8,648 nt of DNA from Chromatiales bacterium (lineage in GTDB: Bacteria; Pseudomonadota; Gammaproteobacteria; UBA6429; Thiohalophilaceae). Location of the stretch: assembly GCA_024641465.1 (NCBI GenBank), contig JAHEDB010000072.1:1-8648 (forward strand), written 5' to 3'. Of this stretch, positions 6,192 through 8,648 are shown piece by piece (the stretch's first letter is position 1; each line of letters starts with the position of its first letter). Position numbers and translations under genes: made by a program. Under the pieces are notes generated by a model, which did not search any database, was not told the origin of the DNA, and saw nothing but the letters and a program-made list of their open reading frames with translations.

Positions 6192-8504
6192 ATGCGCTCA
6201 GGGACGATAGCCTTTCTAGCAGGTATTCTAGCGCTCCAACAGTTCAAAGAGCTACCAGAATTGCATTGGTTGGCACTGATATTACCGTTAATGACCGCGG
6301 TTGTATATTTTCGGTATTGCTGTTTTAAGTTAATTCTTGGCGGGCTGGCGGGATTTGTCTGGGCCTGGATCAGTGCTCACTGGTTATTGGCACAGGCTTT
6401 GCCAGCGAATATCGAAGGTAAAAACATTGTTATTACCGGCTATATCGCCGCTGTGCCGACATATAAACACCACCTCTGGCAATTTGAGTTTGATATCAAA
6501 CAGGCCAGCTTTGAGGGGCAGGCCGTTACGCTTCCCGAGCATGTCCGCCTCAATTGGCATGGACAAGTACCCAAGCTGAGCGCCGGCGATCAATGGCGAT
6601 TAATCGTCCGGCTAAAGCGCCCCCACGGTTTCATGAATCCCGGTGGCTTCGATTACGAGCAGTGGTTGTTCAGCCATCGGATCCGGGCAACGGGTTATGT
6701 CAGACCCGACGGGGACAATACGTTACTTTCCAGTCGAGTTATGGATTATCCAGTGCAGCGCCTGCGTCAACACCTGCAAGGGCGGCTGGTGTCTCTATTA
6801 CCGGATCATCCCATGCAAGGGGTGGTATCAGCATTAATCCTAGGTATACGGGACAACATCAGCCCGCAACAATGGCAGCTATTTCGCCAGACCGGCACCA
6901 ACCATCTGGTGGCAATCTCAGGTCTGCATATTGGTCTGGTGGCCGGCCTGGTATTTGTGTTGGTCCGCTGGGGCTGGGCTCGAATGGGGCGGCTGGCCTT
7001 AAGGCTGGCGGCCCCCAAGGCGGCCGCCATCGCTGCCCTGATGGCGGCCTCGGTGTATGCGGCGCTAGCGGGGTGGTCATTGCCGACCCAGCGGGCCATG
7101 ATCATGGTCGCGGTGGCCCTGCTGGCCGTGCTCTACAAACGACACATTCAGCCAAGCTATGGTCTGGCCGTGGCCCTCGGGCTGGTCCTGCTGCATGACC
7201 CTCTGGCGGTATTGAGCCCCGGCTTCTGGCTATCGTTTGGCGCCGTGGGCCTGATCTTCCTCGGTATGCAGGGCAGGCGTAATGGTGTGCCGTGGTGGGA
7301 CAAGTGGTTCCGGGTGCAATGGATCGTGGGGCTGGGCCTGCTACCCCTGTTATTGTTGTTTTTCCAGCAGTCGTCGCTTGTCTCACCGCTGGCCAATTTT
7401 GTCGCCGTGCCGGTGGTTAGTTTGCTGGTGGTGCCCCTGTTGCTGATCGGTATCCTGCTGAGCGGCATTTTTCTACCTGTTGGGCGGGGCTTGCTTGAGC
7501 TGGGGGCGGGGCTGCTGGACTATTTGACGGATTTGCTGGCCTTCCTGGGGCAACCTGGATTTGCGACATGGACCGGTATTGTACCGGATATCCCGGCGCT
7601 GGCTTTTTCCGTACTGGGCATTGTATTTCTGCTTTTTGTTCCGCTTGGGAGAGGTCGCTGGCTGGGGATCATTTTTCTCTTACCCTTGTTGTTCCAAAAA
7701 CAGGATGTTCCCGCTGATGGGGAGATTTATTTTACCCTGCTGGATGTGGGGCAGGGCCTGGCGGCCGTGGTACAGACACGAAACCACACCCTGGTGTTTG
7801 ATACCGGGCCACGCTTCAGCCCCGAATTTGATACCGGGGCTGCGGTGCTCATCCCTTTTCTACGTAGCAGGCAGATTCAGCGACTCGATACCCTGGTGGT
7901 CAGCCATGGGGATAATGACCATATCGGTGGGGCAGACAGCCTGCTGGCGGCCATACCGGTTGGCCAGGTCTATACCAGTGCCCAGCCGCTACTCGACGAT
8001 AACAGGGCTATTGCCTGTCGGCAGGGGCAACACTGGCAATGGGATGGGGTACAGTTTAACGTGTTGCACCCCGGCGCAGGGGATTTGCAAATGAAGGAAA
8101 ACAACCAGTCCTGCGTACTGGCGGTGGCGGGCCGATATGGCTCGGTGCTGCTACCGGGTGACATCGAACAAGAGGCCGAAAGGCGGCTGATTGAAAAATA
8201 CCCGGGTAAACTAAAATCAACCATTCTGGTTGCGCCGCATCACGGCAGTAAAACCTCATCCAGTCAGGCGTTTATTGATGCGGTTAAACCGGATTATGTG
8301 TTTTTCCCAACGGGTTACCGTAACCGCTTTCATTTCCCCAACCATAATATAGTGCTGCGCTACCAACAGGCCGGTATTGGGCTATATGATACGGCGCACG
8401 AGGGGGCGATCAGCTTCAAACTGGCTGAAGATCCGCAGTCTATCGGTCCGCTATTTTTCCGGCAGTCCGCACTGCGCTACTGGCATCACAATAGCGGTTA
8501 TTAA
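6192..8504 (+). CDS. comEC: ComEC/Rec2 family DNA internalisation channel
   Basis: 770 aa polytopic inner-membrane protein, the usual size for a full-length gammaproteobacterial ComEC. It passes single-stranded transforming DNA from periplasm to cytoplasm. Regions in order: short N-terminal membrane helices (4-70); DUF4131 OB-like periplasmic domain (about 72-172) with the GFDYEQWLFSHRIRATGYV motif at 152-170; Competence channel domain (about 205-500) with LILGIRDNIS, AISGLHIGLV (241-250), WSLPTQRA (295-302) and LSPGFWLSFGAVGL (341-354); C-terminal metallo-beta-lactamase-like domain (about 512-745). In the latter, LLDVGQGLA, SHGDNDHIGG (571-580), LPGDIE (654-659) and APHHGS (681-686) keep the candidate metal ligands His572, Asp574, Asp576, His577, Asp657 and His683 or His684. 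The gene is intact, so a nuclease-competent ComEC is plausible. Whether the strain is transformable depends on ComEA and type IV pilus genes outside this window. Confidence 0.95.
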   Translation: MRSGTIAFLAGILALQQFKELPELHWLALILPLMTAVVYFRYCCFKLILGGLAGFVWAWISAHWLLAQALPANIEGKNIVITGYIAAVPTYKHHLWQFEFDIKQASFEGQAVTLPEHVRLNWHGQVPKLSAGDQWRLIVRLKRPHGFMNPGGFDYEQWLFSHRIRATGYVRPDGDNTLLSSRVMDYPVQRLRQHLQGRLVSLLPDHPMQGVVSALILGIRDNISPQQWQLFRQTGTNHLVAISGLHIGLVAGLVFVLVRWGWARMGRLALRLAAPKAAAIAALMAASVYAALAGWSLPTQRAMIMVAVALLAVLYKRHIQPSYGLAVALGLVLLHDPLAVLSPGFWLSFGAVGLIFLGMQGRRNGVPWWDKWFRVQWIVGLGLLPLLLLFFQQSSLVSPLANFVAVPVVSLLVVPLLLIGILLSGIFLPVGRGLLELGAGLLDYLTDLLAFLGQPGFATWTGIVPDIPALAFSVLGIVFLLFVPLGRGRWLGIIFLLPLLFQKQDVPADGEIYFTLLDVGQGLAAVVQTRNHTLVFDTGPRFSPEFDTGAAVLIPFLRSRQIQRLDTLVVSHGDNDHIGGADSLLAAIPVGQVYTSAQPLLDDNRAIACRQGQHWQWDGVQFNVLHPGAGDLQMKENNQSCVLAVAGRYGSVLLPGDIEQEAERRLIEKYPGKLKSTILVAPHHGSKTSSSQAFIDAVKPDYVFFPTGYRNRFHFPNHNIVLRYQQAGIGLYDTAHEGAISFKLAEDPQSIGPLFFRQSALRYWHHNSGY

Positions 8505-8545
8505 TGCGCACCGGACCCGATTAACCTTTCGGCACAGGCTGGTCT

Positions 8546-8574
8546 TTGCTAAAGTTAGCCGCGGTCCTTACAAG
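8546..8574 (+). promoter_or_regulatory. Candidate promoter for the exbB-like gene
   Basis: TTGCTA (8546-8551) and TACAAG (8569-8574) are separated by 17 bp in the 93-bp gap after comEC. A transcript would start near 8581, just before the RBS. Both boxes are partial consensus matches. No terminator hairpin is seen after comEC, so read-through from comEC is also possible. Confidence 0.35.
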
Positions 8575-8584
8575 GTCAAATTAC

Positions 8585-8589
8585 GGGAG
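8585..8589 (+). promoter_or_regulatory. Ribosome binding site that decides the GTG start at 8598
   Basis: GGGAG sits 8 bases upstream of GTG at 8598-8600, an ideal distance. This favours the GTG over the in-frame ATG three codons later at 8607. Confidence 0.7.
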
Positions 8590-8597
8590 TTGTCTTA

Positions 8598-8648
8598 GTG
8601 TTCGAGATGGTACAGGCAGGCGGCTGGACAATGCTGCCGATTATATTG
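8598..8648 (+). CDS. ExbB/TolQ/MotA-family proton channel protein (5' fragment, runs off window)
   Basis: Only 17 codons are present, starting with GTG: MFEMVQAGGWTMLPIIL. This matches the N-terminus typical of the ExbB-like proteins encoded next to comEC in gammaproteobacteria (a short amphipathic start, then AGGWxMxPI leading into the first membrane helix). Proteins of this family form the proton-conducting stator that, with an ExbD partner, energises envelope processes. In Pseudomonas, comEC is followed by such a gene, then exbD and lpxK, which supports the call by position. With so little sequence the subfamily (ExbB versus TolQ) cannot be decided. Confidence 0.75.
   Translation, partial: MFEMVQAGGWTMLPIIL

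Noticed and set aside
6554..7198. Plus-strand alternate frame inside comEC (214 codons)
   Set aside because: Gly/Ala/Arg-rich translation without domains, overlapping well-conserved channel motifs of ComEC.
8377..8598. Small plus-strand frame crossing the comEC 3' end
   Set aside because: It overlaps the comEC C-terminus in another frame and its end coincides by chance with the start of the exbB-like gene; no RBS and no recognisable protein.

Overview
The window reads as a conserved chromosomal segment of a gammaproteobacterium. Evidence is the near-collinear match of its proteins to enterobacterial and pseudomonad families (RelA, SfsA, LolC/LolD, ComEC), and the gene order lolC-lolD / DUF2062 / comEC / exbB, which from memory is the order seen in Pseudomonas except that a lolE is missing here. 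Coding density is high, and I see no mobile element, tRNA, rRNA, CRISPR array, attachment site or prophage gene.

Layout. Positions 1-480 (minus) hold the 5' part of a gene for an exported protein with a three-copy 12-residue Pro/Glu-rich repeat and a BamE-like C-terminal segment; it runs off the left edge. A 152-bp AT-rich gap separates it from divergent relA (633-2843). relA is followed after 37 bp by sfsA (2881-3585) and after 56 bp by lolC/lolF-lolD (3642-5583, overlapping by 8 bp). A minus-strand DUF2062 membrane-protein gene (5591-6127) ends 7 bp from the lolD stop and is divergent from comEC (6192-8504) across 64 bp. The last 51 bases (from a GTG at 8598) are the start of an ExbB/TolQ/MotA-family gene. 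No gene-free stretch exceeds about 150 bases.

How the genes relate. RelA makes (p)ppGpp under amino-acid starvation. LolC/F and LolD form the inner-membrane ABC machine that releases outer-membrane lipoproteins to LolA. ComEC is the inner-membrane DNA uptake channel. The ExbB-like protein would start a proton-motive energising module, which in relatives is often followed by exbD and lpxK. The genes are neighbours by conserved synteny and do not form one pathway.

The points most worth a second look are modest. The RelA-type synthetase (EFDD signature) keeps an apparently intact HD hydrolase site. A single LolC/E-type subunit sits next to LolD with no lolE, which suggests a LolDF exporter. The leftmost gene carries an in-frame repeat expansion. 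The starts of lolC and the DUF2062 gene lack a Shine-Dalgarno sequence and have -10-like boxes very close to the ATG. I do not see a previously undescribed multi-gene system here.
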